Part shown: positions 63,239 through 64,000 of the stretch, piece by piece
Position numbering within the stretch: position 1 is the first letter of the stretch
How the letters are laid out: every line of letters begins with the position of its first letter
DNA from: Vibrio sp. MEBiC08052
Lineage (GTDB): Bacteria > Pseudomonadota > Gammaproteobacteria > Enterobacterales > Vibrionaceae
Reading direction: 5' to 3'
Assembly: GCF_001506075.1 (NCBI RefSeq)
Contig: NZ_KQ947475.1
Coordinates: 3,721,860-3,785,859, forward strand
DNA length: 64,000 bases
The notes under the pieces: generated by a model
Database searches by the model: none
Seen by the model: the letters and a program-made list of their open reading frames with translations, nothing else
What the model was told of the DNA's origin: nothing
Program-made: the position numbers and the translations under genes

Positions 63239-64000
63239 ATGACGTTTCGCATCTTTCAGAAAAGAGCAGTATCACTTGTGGGACGATTTGCCCGGTATCG
63301 CGTTTTGCGACAGTGGCTTGGATTATGGGTTTTAATCAGTGGATTAACCGCTTGTTATGATGATGCACGTCCGGTGAAGGTTGAGCCGAAACCGCTTCGT
63401 CCGGTCAAAACCATGATTGTCTCATCGGTGAAAACGACGCCGATTGTGACACAAGTCGGTGATATTGAAGCCTATCAGCAAACGGTTCTTGGGTTCCGTA
63501 TTGCCGGACGAATTCTTGAGCGTCGGTTCGATGTCGGCGACCATGTGCAGCAGGGGGCGGTTTTAGCGACCCTAGATCCCAGTAATGCCAACAATACGCT
63601 CAATCAAGCCAAAGCCGAACTGGATAATGCGAAGTCTGCCGCAACACTTGCCCAGCGAACGTTGGCCCGGATGAAAAAACTATTACCCAATGGGGCGATC
63701 TCTCGCTCTCGTTATGATGAAGCGAAATCCAACTGGCAAGCCGCAGCCTCCCAGTATGATCGAGCTCAGGCAGCCGTCAAAGATGCACAAGATAATTTAC
63801 AGTTTACCCATCTGATTGCCCCACAAGCAGGGGTGATCAGTGAGACCAGTGCTAACCCCGGACAAGTCGTCAGTGCGGGGCAACAAGTCTTCAAACTGGC
63901 ATACAATGGTCAGTTGGACGCAGTATTTGAAGTGCCGGAGCAGGTATTACAGACTCGGATTGAAGATCCGCAAATCATGGTTTCCCTCTTATCCAATCCT
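63239..64000 (+). CDS. RND efflux periplasmic adaptor (partial, runs off window)
   Basis: From the ATG at 63239 (GGGGAA upstream) 254 codons remain open to the window end. An N-terminal signal with lipobox LTAC (cysteine near residue 39) anchors it as a lipoprotein. The core is a membrane-fusion protein: GFRIAGRILERRFDVGDHVQQGAVLATLD lipoyl-like half, coiled-coil hairpin (about 115-185) and LIAPQAGVISETSANPGQVV second half. It should link an RND pump to an outer-membrane channel; the pump gene probably follows outside the window. Confidence 0.9.
   Translation, partial: MTFRIFQKRAVSLVGRFARYRVLRQWLGLWVLISGLTACYDDARPVKVEPKPLRPVKTMIVSSVKTTPIVTQVGDIEAYQQTVLGFRIAGRILERRFDVGDHVQQGAVLATLDPSNANNTLNQAKAELDNAKSAATLAQRTLARMKKLLPNGAISRSRYDEAKSNWQAAASQYDRAQAAVKDAQDNLQFTHLIAPQAGVISETSANPGQVVSAGQQVFKLAYNGQLDAVFEVPEQVLQTRIEDPQIMVSLLSNP

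Noticed and set aside
1..64000. CRISPR array, rRNA, tRNA or insertion-sequence transposase
   Set aside because: I saw no spaced direct repeats, no tRNA or rRNA-like sequence and no transposase or integrase gene in the window.

Overview
The window reads as Vibrionaceae chromosomal DNA, most likely a Vibrio. The grounds are a LuxT-type TetR regulator, a Vibrio-style zwf-pgl-gnd operon, pyrC, an NqrM-type Na+-NQR maturation protein, several chemoreceptors and cyclic-di-GMP enzymes, an Xds/ExeM-type nuclease with a GlyGly-CTERM tail, and vibrio-type integron attC sites. I could not run searches, so species is not assigned.

Layout. 1-5200 is accessory: a tight three-gene minus-strand operon (alpha/beta hydrolase, caspase-like protease, unknown two-part beta-rich protein) with gene debris on one side and a repeated structured element on the other. 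5264-21132 is mostly ordinary chromosome: secreted hydrolase, pyrC, a MOSC-reductase-ferredoxin fusion, an acyltransferase, a secreted leucine-rich solenoid, yfcZ-like, luxT, chemoreceptors (one a split PAS/MCP pair with a CZB domain), a homocysteine methyltransferase and a periplasmic DUF4432 protein. 21400-27650 is a second accessory region: a relBE toxin-antitoxin pair, a second copy of the repeated element, a single-chain nucleotidyltransferase-HEPN protein, an integrase-less integron cassette remnant (two complete attC sites, one half site, three cassette genes of which one is frameshifted and one probably 5'-truncated), a truncated aldo/keto reductase, and an AT-rich MFS/aldo-keto reductase/LysR module.

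27938-46400 holds the secreted nuclease, a divergent RimK-like ligase and GNAT-C39 pair, zwf-pgl-gnd with a perfect FNR-type box upstream, a large HD-GYP phosphodiesterase, a PHP phosphatase, cytochrome b562, nqrM, an oxidoreductase, a CI-like regulator and a zinc alcohol dehydrogenase. 46506-53575 has a bacterial expansin divergent from a five-gene arginine succinyltransferase operon with two succinyltransferase subunits (aruF-aruG-astD-astB-astE). 53587-64000 holds a 7TM-DISM diguanylate cyclase, a FIST/histidine kinase pair, a band-7/NfeD pair, a DnaQ-like exonuclease with a CBS-nucleotidyltransferase, a YgjV-like membrane protein and the start of an RND adaptor running off the end.

The best candidate for an undescribed system is the hydrolase-caspase-unknown operon at 592-4539. 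Both enzymes keep their catalytic residues, the genes are translationally coupled, and the surroundings look mobile. The divergent RimK/GNAT-C39 pair is the second candidate.
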